DNA of 28,046 bases, taken from positions 1 through 28,046 of the forward strand of contig JAHDXX010000004.1 in NCBI GenBank assembly GCA_023384025.1. Reading direction: 5' to 3'. The notes below the pieces were generated by a model. The model did not search any database, was not told where the DNA came from, and worked only from the letters and a program-made list of their open reading frames with translations. The position numbers were made by a program, and so were the translations under genes. Of the stretch, positions 1 through 7,535 are shown piece by piece (within the stretch, counting starts at the first letter, position 1; every line of letters starts with the position of its first letter). The stretch comes from Sphingomonadaceae bacterium. GTDB taxonomy: Bacteria; Pseudomonadota; Alphaproteobacteria; Sphingomonadales; Sphingomonadaceae.

Positions 1-1
1 A

Positions 2-1147
2 GTAATCGAGCCGGACGAAGGGGTGATGGCGTGCGGCGAGTTCGGCCCGGGGCGCCTGCCCGATCCGGAAGTGATCTGGGCCGAGATTGCCGCCCGGTTC
101 GGGATCATCGCCGATTGCGAGCCGCGCGGAACGGGCAGCCTGGTCGAGGCGCTGGAGCCCGAACCGGAAGTGCAACATCGCGGGGGCGGGCTGGGCGGCC
201 TGCTGTCCTCGCTGATCCCGCGTTCGACCCCCAAGCGCAGCGTGGAAGAGCTGGAAGCGCAGTGGGAGGATCTGCCCGATGCAGGCGAGCCGGTCGAGCA
301 GCCACCCAACCCGGCTCCGGCTCCGGCAGGAGGCCTGCTTGCGTCCAAGGGCAAGGCCGCCGCCGCCCCGCCGACCGATCCCGATGCAATCAACCACACG
401 GTGGGCATGGCCGCAGGAGCACCCGAACCGGCGGAAGAGGATCCGCTGGCGGGCCAGCCCGATTTTGACGAGGATCCGGCGCACCGCCCGCTCTATGGTC
501 GCCATGTGCTGGTCACTGCCGGGCCAACCCATGAACCGATCGACCCGGTGCGCTACATTGCCAACCGGTCGAGCGGGAAGCAGGGCTTTGCCATCGCCGC
601 TGCCGCCGCGGCTGCGGGCGCGCGGGTCACGCTGGTGGCCGGGCCGGTCCATCTCGACACCCCGCCCGGGGTCGACCGGATCGATGTCGAGTCCGCGCGC
701 GAAATGGCCGAAGCGGTCAAGCAGGCACTGCCGGCCGATGTCGCGGTGATGGTCGCTGCGGTGGCCGACTGGCGGACCAAGGATTTTGCGGCGCAGAAGA
801 TGAAGAAGCGCGGATCGGCGCCGCCCGCGCTCCTGTTGACGGAGAACCCCGATATCCTCGCCACGGTCGCTTCCGGCGGCAAGCGGCCGGGGCTGCTGAT
901 CGGCTTTGCGGCCGAGACAGAAAATGTGATCGACCACGCCCAGACCAAGCGCAAGCGCAAGGGGGCGGACTGGATTGTCGCCAACGATGTCTCGGGTGAC
1001 GTGATGGGCGGAGAACGCAACCGGGTGCACATTGTCCACGAAGGCGGGGTCGAGCATCTGGACGAAATGCCAAAGGATCAGGTAGCGGCGGCGCTGGTCG
1101 CGCGCATTGCCGACGAGCTGGAACGGGAACCTGAGACCCATGACTGA
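2..1147 (+). CDS. coaBC: Bifunctional phosphopantothenoylcysteine decarboxylase/synthetase, 5'-truncated by window edge
   Basis: This cytosolic enzyme of coenzyme A synthesis joins cysteine to 4'-phosphopantothenate (CoaB) and decarboxylates the product (CoaC). The open frame enters from the left edge, so the flavin-binding part of CoaC is missing. The visible start shows the end of the CoaC domain (MACGEFGPGRLPDP, the usual MACGE substrate-clamp signature). A Pro/Ala/Glu-rich linker of roughly 110 residues follows (about bases 140-480). The CoaB domain then opens with LVTAGPTHEPIDPVRY and NRSSGKQGFA, followed by AAVADWR, the lysine-rich KMKKRG and TENPDIL. The linker is long compared with the short joint of the E. 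coli enzyme. The first GTG/ATG (bases 23-28) is internal and not the real start. The stop overlaps the dut start by 4 bases, implying translational coupling. Confidence 0.95.
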   Translation, partial: VIEPDEGVMACGEFGPGRLPDPEVIWAEIAARFGIIADCEPRGTGSLVEALEPEPEVQHRGGGLGGLLSSLIPRSTPKRSVEELEAQWEDLPDAGEPVEQPPNPAPAPAGGLLASKGKAAAAPPTDPDAINHTVGMAAGAPEPAEEDPLAGQPDFDEDPAHRPLYGRHVLVTAGPTHEPIDPVRYIANRSSGKQGFAIAAAAAAAGARVTLVAGPVHLDTPPGVDRIDVESAREMAEAVKQALPADVAVMVAAVADWRTKDFAAQKMKKRGSAPPALLLTENPDILATVASGGKRPGLLIGFAAETENVIDHAQTKRKRKGADWIVANDVSGDVMGGERNRVHIVHEGGVEHLDEMPKDQVAAALVARIADELEREPETHD

Positions 1148-1598
1148 ACCGGTCGCGGTCGCGATCAAGCGACTGCCGCACAGCGACGGGCTCGACCTGC
1201 CGCGCTACGCCACCAGCGGCGCGGCGGGGATGGACGTTGTCTCGGCCGAGGACGTGACGATTGCACCGGGCGCGCGCCATGCGGTAGCGACCGGCCTCGC
1301 CGTGGCAATTCCGCCGGGATACGAAATCCAGGTCCGTCCGCGCTCGGGCCTCGCGCTCAAGCACGGAGTGACAGTGCCCAACACGCCGGGCACGATCGAC
1401 AGCGATTATCGCGGCGAACTCAAGGTGATCCTGATCAACCACGGCAGCGAGCCGTTTGCGATCGCGCGTGGGGACCGGGTGGCGCAGCTGGTGCTGGCCC
1501 CGGTCACGCAGGCGGCGTGGCGCGAAGTGGATGAACTGGACGAGACAGAACGCGGGTCAGGCGGGTTCGGCTCGACCGGGGGTCACAGCAAGCTCTAG
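1140..1598 (+). CDS. dut: Deoxyuridine 5'-triphosphate nucleotidohydrolase (dUTPase)
   Basis: Hydrolyses dUTP to dUMP and pyrophosphate, keeping uracil out of DNA and supplying dUMP for thymidylate synthesis; the family is a cytosolic homotrimer. The 152-residue length is typical. The conserved motifs appear in order: AAGMDVVSA (motif 1), RPRSGLALK (motif 2, contacts the phosphates), GTIDSDYRGELKV (motif 3, with the catalytic Asp), GDRVAQLVLAPV (motif 4) and the glycine-rich C-terminal arm RGSGGFGSTG (motif 5), which closes over the active site. The ATG at 1140 is preferred over an upstream in-frame ATG (1107) because it gives the ATGA overlap with coaBC and a normal N-terminus. The coaBC-dut order is common in alphaproteobacteria. 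Confidence 0.97.
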   Translation: MTEPVAVAIKRLPHSDGLDLPRYATSGAAGMDVVSAEDVTIAPGARHAVATGLAVAIPPGYEIQVRPRSGLALKHGVTVPNTPGTIDSDYRGELKVILINHGSEPFAIARGDRVAQLVLAPVTQAAWREVDELDETERGSGGFGSTGGHSKL

Positions 1599-1608
1599 GG
1601 CCCAGACG

Positions 1609-2133
1609 CTAGGGAAGGGGCATGCGGGCGCTGAGCCCGGTGAGCTGGAGCAGCTCGTCGTGCACCTTGGCCAGTTCCTTTTCGTACCACAGGTCGACAA
1701 GGAAACTCATCTCGCCGAGGAAGGCCGGGATTTCGCCCAGCACATAGAAATTGGCGATGGAGGCCGAACCAGACTCGCCGTTGCGGTTGGGCAGCTTGGC
1801 GCGGATGCCATGGCCCGAGACATAGGCAACCAGCTCGTCGATATTCTGCTGCATTGCCGCCATGCGGGTTTCGTTCCCGGCGGAGCGGGCATGGCCGAGC
1901 TCTTCCTTGGCCCGCTCGATCAGGCGGGTGAGGTAGGCGTATTTCCGGTCAATCGCCTCGCGCGAGAGGCTGGAGACCGTCATGATGAAATCGTGCTGGA
2001 TGCGGTGGCGGGCAGTGTCGGGGTGTTCGCCGCCGGTGAATTCCGGGCCACGCGACAGCGCGCGGGCAGATCCGCGCGCGCCATCAGCCTTGTCTGCCGG
2101 GGTGGCAGCCTCAATCCTGCTCATCTCGCTCAT
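1609..2133 (-). CDS. Conserved hypothetical helical cytosolic protein
   Basis: I do not recognise the family. The 174-residue product has no signal peptide or membrane segment. Residues 1-45 are Ala/Arg-rich and probably disordered. From about residue 50 the chain is strongly helical with alternating charged and hydrophobic residues (SREAIDRKYAYLTRLIERAK), suggesting a coiled-coil-like bundle. A conserved-looking segment follows (FYVLGEIPAFLGEMSFLVDLW). The gene converges on dut with a gap of only 10 bases. The start at 2133 lies inside a strong hairpin (2131-2167). An in-frame ATG at 2124 is an alternative, and a much shorter form could begin at the internal Met before TVSSLSREA. The frame looks real because base composition and codon use match the neighbours and the protein is not low complexity. 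Confidence 0.7.
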   Translation of the reverse strand: MSEMSRIEAATPADKADGARGSARALSRGPEFTGGEHPDTARHRIQHDFIMTVSSLSREAIDRKYAYLTRLIERAKEELGHARSAGNETRMAAMQQNIDELVAYVSGHGIRAKLPNRNGESGSASIANFYVLGEIPAFLGEMSFLVDLWYEKELAKVHDELLQLTGLSARMPLP

Positions 2134-2167
2134 CGACCGGCCTTTCCTTGCGAAGGGCCGGTCGATG
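2131..2167 (-). promoter_or_regulatory. Hairpin covering the start codon of the hypothetical gene at 1609-2133
   Basis: Bases 2131-2142 and 2156-2167 are a perfect 12-base inverted repeat (CATCGACCGGCC / GGCCGGTCGATG) with a 13-base centre. Read on the minus strand, the last three bases of the stem are the ATG start codon, and the Shine-Dalgarno-like AAGGAAA lies in the loop. Such a leader hairpin could limit ribosome access. A terminator role is less likely because no T-run follows on either strand. The regulatory role is inferred from the layout. Confidence 0.5.
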
Positions 2168-2223
2168 CCAGAATAGGGTAAACTACGGATTAAGGCTGCA
2201 AGGATTGCATCCCGCGCGCGGGC

Positions 2224-2919
2224 TCAGTCGATCCGGCGCACCGTCTTCTTTTCCGGTTCGATCGAGATCCGCACGGTTTCACCCGAATTGCCGGGGAAAT
2301 CGGTGAACATCGCTTCGACCAGATTGGGCACCAGGTGCGGCAGGCGGTTGGAGGTCGACAGCGCCTGCGCCTTGCCTTCGAACAGGCGCTGGCCGGTGGC
2401 GGCATTGTCGATCTTCAGGTCGATCCCGCTGGTGTAGACGGTGTAGCTCTCGATTTCGTTGCCGCCGAAAAACGGATCGTGGAACCCGTAGCCCCAGCCG
2501 CGCGCGGGATAGACCGCCCGCAGCCGTCCGCTGCGGGTGCGGTAGTAGACCGGGCGATAGCTGTACCAGCTGTTCCAGAACGGATCGGAGTAACCGGTGG
2601 AGCGGACCCGCTCGCGCCCATTGTCGACCCCGTAGTCGAACCGCACCAGCAGGCTGGCAGCTTCGGGCGAGGGGGCCTGAGCATAGCCGAGCCGTGCCAT
2701 CTGGTCTTCAACCAGGTTGGCATAGCGCGAGAACTCGAGCCCACCGGCGAGCGCCGGATCATCCGCCACCACGGCGAAGGTCTGTCCCTGCGGTGCGGGC
2801 AGTTGCGACTGGAAGCGCGAAACGTCCGCCTTGAACGGCGTGGCGCAGGCGCCAAGGCTGGCGAGGAGCATTGGCACAGCGGCCAGTTTGAGCAGGCGAA
2901 CCCGGTTATTCATATTCAT
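2224..2919 (-). CDS. DUF4136-type outer-membrane lipoprotein
   Basis: Predicted lipoprotein of 231 residues. A basic N-terminus and hydrophobic stretch end in the lipobox LGAC, with the lipidated Cys at residue 25. The mature part resembles the DUF4136 family of small periplasmic lipoproteins of unknown function: an early segment (FAVVADDPALAGGLEFSRYANLVEDQM, here split for reading around FSRYANLVED), a Tyr/Arg/Trp-rich middle (FWNSWYSYRPVYYRTRSG) and the C-terminal strand-rich part containing LKIDNAATGQRLFEGKA. The start at 2919 is chosen because it yields a clean signal peptide and has an AGGGA Shine-Dalgarno sequence 6 bases upstream; the longer open frame to 3156 adds an implausible leader. 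Family assignment is by pattern recognition and function is unknown. Confidence 0.8.
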   Translation of the reverse strand: MNMNNRVRLLKLAAVPMLLASLGACATPFKADVSRFQSQLPAPQGQTFAVVADDPALAGGLEFSRYANLVEDQMARLGYAQAPSPEAASLLVRFDYGVDNGRERVRSTGYSDPFWNSWYSYRPVYYRTRSGRLRAVYPARGWGYGFHDPFFGGNEIESYTVYTSGIDLKIDNAATGQRLFEGKAQALSTSNRLPHLVPNLVEAMFTDFPGNSGETVRISIEPEKKTVRRID

Positions 2920-3049
2920 CGCATGTCCCTTTCGAAAACAGCAACGCGCAGCGCGGCCGCCCCTTCCCGGTCGCACGCTGTCATCGACGAAGCCAACTGT
3001 AAAGCCGCAGGGCTGAACAGTGTTTGAATGCGGGACTATCGTTGTCTTG

Positions 3050-3403
3050 TCAGGGTAGCTTGAGCAGGCCGCTCGACACGCACAGACCAAGATTGCTTTC
3101 GAGCAGATCAGGAAAGTCAGGATTGCCCCGTGCGAGCTGACTGGTCTGGCTTGCAATCATCCGGTCTGCATCCGCTGCGCTTTTGCCTTCCGCAATCGCC
3201 TTGGCTCGTGCGGCGTTCTCTGCGCGCTGAGCCTCGGTGGCGAAATGTTGGGCCTGAGCGGGGTCCTTAGCCTTTGTCGCTACAACCTTTGCCACGGCGA
3301 CGCAGCGAGCGTGGTCGACATAATTCGGGACATATCCCTGTTGAGCAGCCACAGGTGTGCACATGGTCAGCATGACCAACACTGGAATACGATAAGCACG
3401 CAT
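3050..3403 (-). CDS. Small secreted protein of unknown function
   Basis: This 117-residue protein begins with a Sec-type signal peptide (MRAYRIPVLVMLTMCTPVAA, cleavage likely after residue 20). The mature chain is short, Ala/Lys-rich and helical, and holds two cysteines (about residues 34 and 108) that could form a disulfide in the periplasm. I recognise no domain. It lies in the same direction as the DUF4136 lipoprotein, 130 bases upstream of it, and 74 bases downstream of trpS. Those two gaps show no convincing terminator or promoter to my eye. The signal peptide and the lack of low complexity support a real gene. Confidence 0.65.
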   Translation of the reverse strand: MRAYRIPVLVMLTMCTPVAAQQGYVPNYVDHARCVAVAKVVATKAKDPAQAQHFATEAQRAENAARAKAIAEGKSAADADRMIASQTSQLARGNPDFPDLLESNLGLCVSSGLLKLP

Positions 3404-3477
3404 GGACCGATCTCCCTGACAGCCTTGGTAAGCTGCCTGTCGCGATTGTGCCCGGCAAGTGACAAAAGCTGTAAGTA

Positions 3478-4494
3478 TCAGCCCCGCACCAGCCCGAGCG
3501 CGCGATAGGTCGCGGTCAGGGTCGGCCCGCCCATTTCGCGCGCGCGCGCTGCGCCGCGCGCAAGGATCGCGTCGAGGGCCTCGCGGTCCTGCTTCAGTTC
3601 ACGGAAACGCGCGGCAATCGGGGCAAGTGTTTCGACCAGCGCTTCGCCGAGCGCGGGTTTGAATGCGCCGAAGCCCTGCCCGCCGAACCGGGCGAGGATC
3701 GCATCGACCGGTTCCGCGGTCAGCGCGCTGTAGATGGTGACGAGATTCGGCGCTTCGGGCCGTCCTTCCAGACCCGCTGCTTCCGACGGCAGCGGTTCCG
3801 GATCGGTCTTGGCCTTGCGGACCTTCTGCATGATCGCATCGGCATCGTCGATGAGGTTGATCCGGCTCATGTCGGAAGGATCGGACTTGCTCATCTTCGC
3901 ACTGCCATCGCGCAGGGACATGATCCGCGCGGCTTCGGGCGGCACGATCGGCTCGGGCAGGGTGAAGACCGGCGCGTCTTCGCTGGCAAAGTCGTTGTTG
4001 AACTTCTGCGCGATGTCGCGCGCCAGCTCGAGGTGCTGCTTCTGGTCCTCGCCAACCGGCACGTGAGTCGCCTGGTAGAGCAGCACGTCGGCGGCCTGCA
4101 GCACGGGGTAGGTGAACAGTGCGACTGACTGGCCTTCGCGGTTCTTGCCGGCCTTGTCCTTCCACTGTGTCATCCGGTTGAGCCAGCCCATCCGCGCGGT
4201 GCCGTTGAGCAGCCATTGCAGTTCGGCATGGGCAGGCACCTGCGCCTGGTTGAACAGGATCGAGCGGTCCGGGTCGATCCCGCAGGCGACCAGCGCGGCG
4301 GCCATTTCCAGCGTCGCTGCGCCCAGTTCCGCCGGGTTGTGCGGCTGGCTGATGGCATGGAGGTCAGCGAGGAAGAACAGGCACTGCCCGCCATCCGGCA
4401 TCGCATCCTGCATCCGCACCCAGTTGCGGATCGCACCGAGGTAGTTGCCAAGATGAAGGTTGCCGGTGGGCTGGATGCCGGAGACGACGCGCAT
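3478..4494 (-). CDS. trpS: Tryptophan--tRNA ligase
   Basis: Class I aminoacyl-tRNA synthetase that activates tryptophan with ATP and charges tRNA-Trp in the cytosol. The length, 338 residues, is typical for the bacterial enzyme. The N-terminus SGIQPTGNLHLGNYLGA carries the HIGH-type ATP-binding motif as HLGN (residues 14-17). The second signature KMSKS is at residues 200-204, followed by DPSD. GEDQKQHLELAR is the family segment contacting the substrate pocket and dimer interface. The gene is third in the run secB-murJ-trpS, starting 16 bases after murJ ends, so it is probably co-transcribed with it. Confidence 0.97.
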   Translation of the reverse strand: MRVVSGIQPTGNLHLGNYLGAIRNWVRMQDAMPDGGQCLFFLADLHAISQPHNPAELGAATLEMAAALVACGIDPDRSILFNQAQVPAHAELQWLLNGTARMGWLNRMTQWKDKAGKNREGQSVALFTYPVLQAADVLLYQATHVPVGEDQKQHLELARDIAQKFNNDFASEDAPVFTLPEPIVPPEAARIMSLRDGSAKMSKSDPSDMSRINLIDDADAIMQKVRKAKTDPEPLPSEAAGLEGRPEAPNLVTIYSALTAEPVDAILARFGGQGFGAFKPALGEALVETLAPIAARFRELKQDREALDAILARGAARAREMGGPTLTATYRALGLVRG

Positions 4495-4510
4495 GTTTGT
4501 GTTCCGTGGT

Positions 4511-6082
4511 TCAGGTCTGGCGGCGCATTAGGCGGCCAACCGTCGCCTTGTCGAGGACGCCGAGCAGGAAAGCAGCAATCCCGAAGCTGGCAAGGCCGGT
4601 CGCCATGATCGCGAGGATTGCGGCGGCGCGCTCCAGTGCAGAGCCGCTGAACATGGCATCGAGCGGCACCATCAGGAACCACAGGGCCGCACCCATGGCC
4701 GCTGCGGCGAGCATGATCCGCGCAATCCGGCCAAGAATGCGCACCGGCATGTGGAAGTAGTCCTTCCGCGCGAGCAGCAGGTACAGCAGCGCGACGTTGC
4801 ACCAGGCACCGACCGACCCGGCCACCGCCAGCCCGAGCACGCCGAGCCGCGGAACAAGCAGGAAGTTGAGCGCGACTGTCACCACCAGGCTGGCGCCGGC
4901 GGTCAGCACCGGGGTGCGGGTATCCTTGCGGGCAAAGAAATTGGGGGTCAGCACCTTGACCAGAACATCGGCGGGCAGGCCCAGCACGAGCCCGCCGACC
5001 ACTGTGCCGGTGACCAGGGCATCATCCAGAGTGAATTCGCCGCCGACGAAGAACACCCGGGTGAAAGCGCTGCCGGTGATGAAGAGGGCGACCGCGGCAG
5101 GCACGGTCAGCAGCATGGCCAGTTCGATGGCGTTCGATTGCAGGCGCGATGCCTCGTCCGCTTCGTCGCGGCCCAGGTGGCGCGACAGCGCGGGCAGGAT
5201 CGCTGTGCCAAGGGCAATCCCGATCACGCCCAGCGGCAACTGGTTCCACCGGTCCGCCATGCCGAGATAGGTGTAGCTTCCGTCGGGTAGGGTGGAGAGG
5301 AAGAACAGGTCGATGAACCGGGCGATCTGGTAAACCCCCGCGCCGAACACGGCGGGCACGATCAGCACGCCCAGCTCCTTCACCTGCGCAGTGATCCTCG
5401 GGCGGCGCAAGGTCAGGGCAAAACCAGCCCGGCGCATCCACACCCATAGCCAGACCAGCTGGAGAAGGCCGGAGACGGATACGGCCACTGCGAGCCAGAA
5501 CCCTGTGGCGAGCCTGGTCGTCTCTCCGCCCGGCTGGAGTGCCCCCCATGTCAGCGCCGTTATCAGGCACAGGTTCAGGAGGATTGGTGCGGCAGCGGCA
5601 GCCGCAAACCGGCCGAGCGAATTGAGCACTGCGGCAAACAGCGTCGCGAGGCTCATGAACATGAGGTACGGAAAGGTAATCCGGGCCATCAGCACCGCGT
5701 GATCGAACAGCGCCGGGTCGCCAGTGGTGCCTTCGTTGGCGAACAGCCCGGCGATCCACGGCATGATCACCATGGCAAGGCCGCCGAACACGATCAGGAT
5801 CGGGATCAGGACCGCCAGCACGTCCTCGGCGAAGCGGCGGGCATCGCTGATGTCGTCGTCGTTGGTCATCCGCCGGTTGAACAGCGGCACAAAGGCGCTG
5901 GCGAAGGCACCTTCGGCAAACAGGCGGCGGAAGATGTTCGGCAGCTGGAAAGCGAGCTGCCAGGCGTCGGCCACCCCGCCCGCGCCAAGCACGCGGGCGA
6001 GCAGGATGTCACGCAGGAAGCCACCCAGCCGGCTGACCATGGTCAACCCGCCGATCGTGCCGACGTTCCTGAGCAGGCTCAT
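4511..6082 (-). CDS. murJ: Lipid II flippase MurJ (MviN family)
   Basis: Inner-membrane transporter of the MOP superfamily that flips lipid II to the periplasmic face for peptidoglycan assembly. The 523-residue protein has about 14 hydrophobic segments. The MurJ signatures are clear: an N-terminal TMVSRLGGFLRDILLARVLG, then AFQLPNIFRRLFAEGAF and SAFVPLF, with basic and acidic residues lining the central cavity. The start at 6082 is chosen over an in-frame ATG at 6148 because MSLLRNVGTIGG matches the usual N-terminus and the longer form would run into secB. It follows secB by 28 bases and precedes trpS by 16, suggesting one transcript. Confidence 0.96.
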   Translation of the reverse strand: MSLLRNVGTIGGLTMVSRLGGFLRDILLARVLGAGGVADAWQLAFQLPNIFRRLFAEGAFASAFVPLFNRRMTNDDDISDARRFAEDVLAVLIPILIVFGGLAMVIMPWIAGLFANEGTTGDPALFDHAVLMARITFPYLMFMSLATLFAAVLNSLGRFAAAAAAPILLNLCLITALTWGALQPGGETTRLATGFWLAVAVSVSGLLQLVWLWVWMRRAGFALTLRRPRITAQVKELGVLIVPAVFGAGVYQIARFIDLFFLSTLPDGSYTYLGMADRWNQLPLGVIGIALGTAILPALSRHLGRDEADEASRLQSNAIELAMLLTVPAAVALFITGSAFTRVFFVGGEFTLDDALVTGTVVGGLVLGLPADVLVKVLTPNFFARKDTRTPVLTAGASLVVTVALNFLLVPRLGVLGLAVAGSVGAWCNVALLYLLLARKDYFHMPVRILGRIARIMLAAAAMGAALWFLMVPLDAMFSGSALERAAAILAIMATGLASFGIAAFLLGVLDKATVGRLMRRQT

Positions 6083-6110
6083 CGCGCTGGCTCGCGCCGG
6101 CCGGGGTTGA

Positions 6111-6632
6111 TCAGGCGTCCGCCACCGGCGCGCCGGCTTCGGCCACACCTGCGGCCTGCGCCTGGATGCGCTGGATGTAGAGCCCCTTGAAGTCGATCGG
6201 GTCGAGCATCAGCGGCTGGTAACCGAGGTCACGGGTCGCGTCGGCGATCACCCGGCGGGCGAACGGGAACAGCAGCTGCGGCGCTTCGGCGTACATGAAG
6301 GCGTGGGCCTGTTCGTCGGGCAGGTTGCGCATCCCGATCAGCCCGCAATAGGCCAGCTCGACAATGTAGAAATTGCCCTTTTCCGCCTTGGCGGTGACAG
6401 TGATCTTCAGTTCGACTTCGTGCACTTCCTCGTTGACCGGCTGCGCGCCGATGTTGAGCTGCAGGTCGATCTGCGGAGCGTCGGTCCACTGGTAGGCATG
6501 CGGAGCGTTCGGGTTCTCGACCGAAAGATCCTTGATGTACTGCGAGATCATGCCGGCAGCCGGGGCGGTGTCTGCGCCGTTGGGCAGCGGATCGGGGTTC
6601 ACGTCGGTCAGGATATTGCCTTCATCGGCCAT
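6111..6632 (-). CDS. secB: Protein-export chaperone SecB
   Basis: Cytosolic tetrameric chaperone that keeps preproteins unfolded and delivers them to SecA. The 173-residue product includes the family core: QYIKDLSVENPNAPHAYQW near the N-terminus, then PQIDLQLNIGAQPVNEEVHE, ELKITVTAKAE and YCGLIGMRNLP, and the C-terminal half with LLFPFARRVIADATRDLGY and LDPIDFKGLYIQR. The acidic N-terminal extension (MADEGNILTDVNPDPLPNGA) is common in alphaproteobacterial SecB. The start at 6632 is preferred to the longer frame (6734), whose extra residues are Arg/Pro-rich and unlike SecB. It is divergent from the Tim44-like gene. Confidence 0.96.
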   Translation of the reverse strand: MADEGNILTDVNPDPLPNGADTAPAAGMISQYIKDLSVENPNAPHAYQWTDAPQIDLQLNIGAQPVNEEVHEVELKITVTAKAEKGNFYIVELAYCGLIGMRNLPDEQAHAFMYAEAPQLLFPFARRVIADATRDLGYQPLMLDPIDFKGLYIQRIQAQAAGVAEAGAPVADA

Positions 6633-6755
6633 GGTACGGGGTGCTTTCGCCAGACTCGGTTGAGGGGTCGCCGCCGGGCGGGGACCGGGTTCGGCGCGCC
6701 GCCTAGCACTGTGTGTTGCGCGCCGCAATGGCACGAGAAAATCCTCCCGCGCGCG

Positions 6756-6785
6756 TTGTTCATTTGAAAACCGGCGCCATATAGG
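6756..6785 (+). promoter_or_regulatory. Candidate sigma-70-type promoter for the timA-mltA-smr run
   Basis: TTGTTC (6756-6761) and TATAGG (6780-6785) are separated by 18 bases and lie about 65 bases upstream of the GTG start at 6851, in the 218-base gap between secB and the Tim44-like gene. The match to the consensus is moderate. No other plus-strand candidate in the gap looks better. Confidence 0.35.
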
Positions 6786-6850
6786 GCACGACAGGGACTG
6801 GACCGGAAAACGCCTGCGGGCGTTCTCCCACTGCTGAACGGATATTCGTC

Positions 6851-7513
6851 GTGATCTACGAGATCGTCATCCTCGCTGCCATCGCCGCCTTCCTCGGCCT
6901 GCGGCTCTATTCCGTGCTCGGCCAGCGCGCCGATCACGAGGAAGAGCATGTGCCGAACCGGTTCGAAGGGCAGGACGGTGTGCCCCCGCCGGCTGCGATG
7001 CCGCGCGCGGCGCCGGCACCGGTCGTGCCGCTGCGGCCCGGGCAGGACGAGGCCGTGCTCCCGGCGGTGGAGCGGGGTGTCCGTGCTATCGCCGCCGCCG
7101 ATCGCCGGTTTGACATCACCGCATTCCTCGAAGGTGCCAAGGCTGCCTATGCCATGGTGCTCGAAGCGTTCTGGACCGGGGATCGCGAAACCCTGCGCGA
7201 ACTGTGCGATGACGATGTCTACGCCGGCTTCGACGCAGCGATTGGCGCGCGCGAGGCGGCCGGTGAAACGCTGCAGAACTCGCTGATCCGGATCGAGGAA
7301 ACCACCATCCACTCCGCTACGCTTGACGGGCGCGTTGCCCGGGTCGCAGTGCGTTTCGTGGCTGACATCGCGGCGGTCACGCGCGATGCGGAAGGCAACA
7401 TCGTCGCCGGTTCGCTGGACGATGCCGTGGTCAGCCGCGATGTCTGGACTTTCCGCCGCGACGTAACCTCGTCTGCGCCGGACTGGATCCTCGACGAAAC
7501 CGACGAAGGCTGA
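6851..7513 (+). CDS. Tim44/TimA family putative adaptor protein
   Basis: Membrane-anchored protein of 220 residues. An N-terminal transmembrane helix (residues 2-22, IYEIVILAAIAAFLGLRLYS) is followed by a short charged and Pro/Ala-rich linker to about residue 70. A C-terminal Tim44-like domain follows (about 75-215), with FDITAFLEGAKAAYAMVLEAFWTGD split as FLEGAKAAYAMVLEAFW and then LRELCDDDVYAGFDAAI. In mitochondria this domain links Hsp70 to the import channel; the bacterial role is unsettled but thought to be in envelope protein handling. The start codon is GTG at 6851. It is divergent from secB and 22 bases ahead of mltA, a neighbourhood seen in other alphaproteobacteria. Confidence 0.88.
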   Translation: MIYEIVILAAIAAFLGLRLYSVLGQRADHEEEHVPNRFEGQDGVPPPAAMPRAAPAPVVPLRPGQDEAVLPAVERGVRAIAAADRRFDITAFLEGAKAAYAMVLEAFWTGDRETLRELCDDDVYAGFDAAIGAREAAGETLQNSLIRIEETTIHSATLDGRVARVAVRFVADIAAVTRDAEGNIVAGSLDDAVVSRDVWTFRRDVTSSAPDWILDETDEG

Positions 7514-7535
7514 CAGCGGCAGGAGGGTTGCGGCC

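Noticed and set aside
3404..3477. Weak GACAG/CTGTC pairing between trpS and the small secreted protein gene
   Set aside because: Five pairs around a 14-base loop with no T-run is not enough to call a terminator.
4751..5290. Plus-strand frames opposite murJ with Gln/His/Gly-rich translations
   Set aside because: Composition is that of reverse-read membrane-protein codons; murJ accounts for the region.
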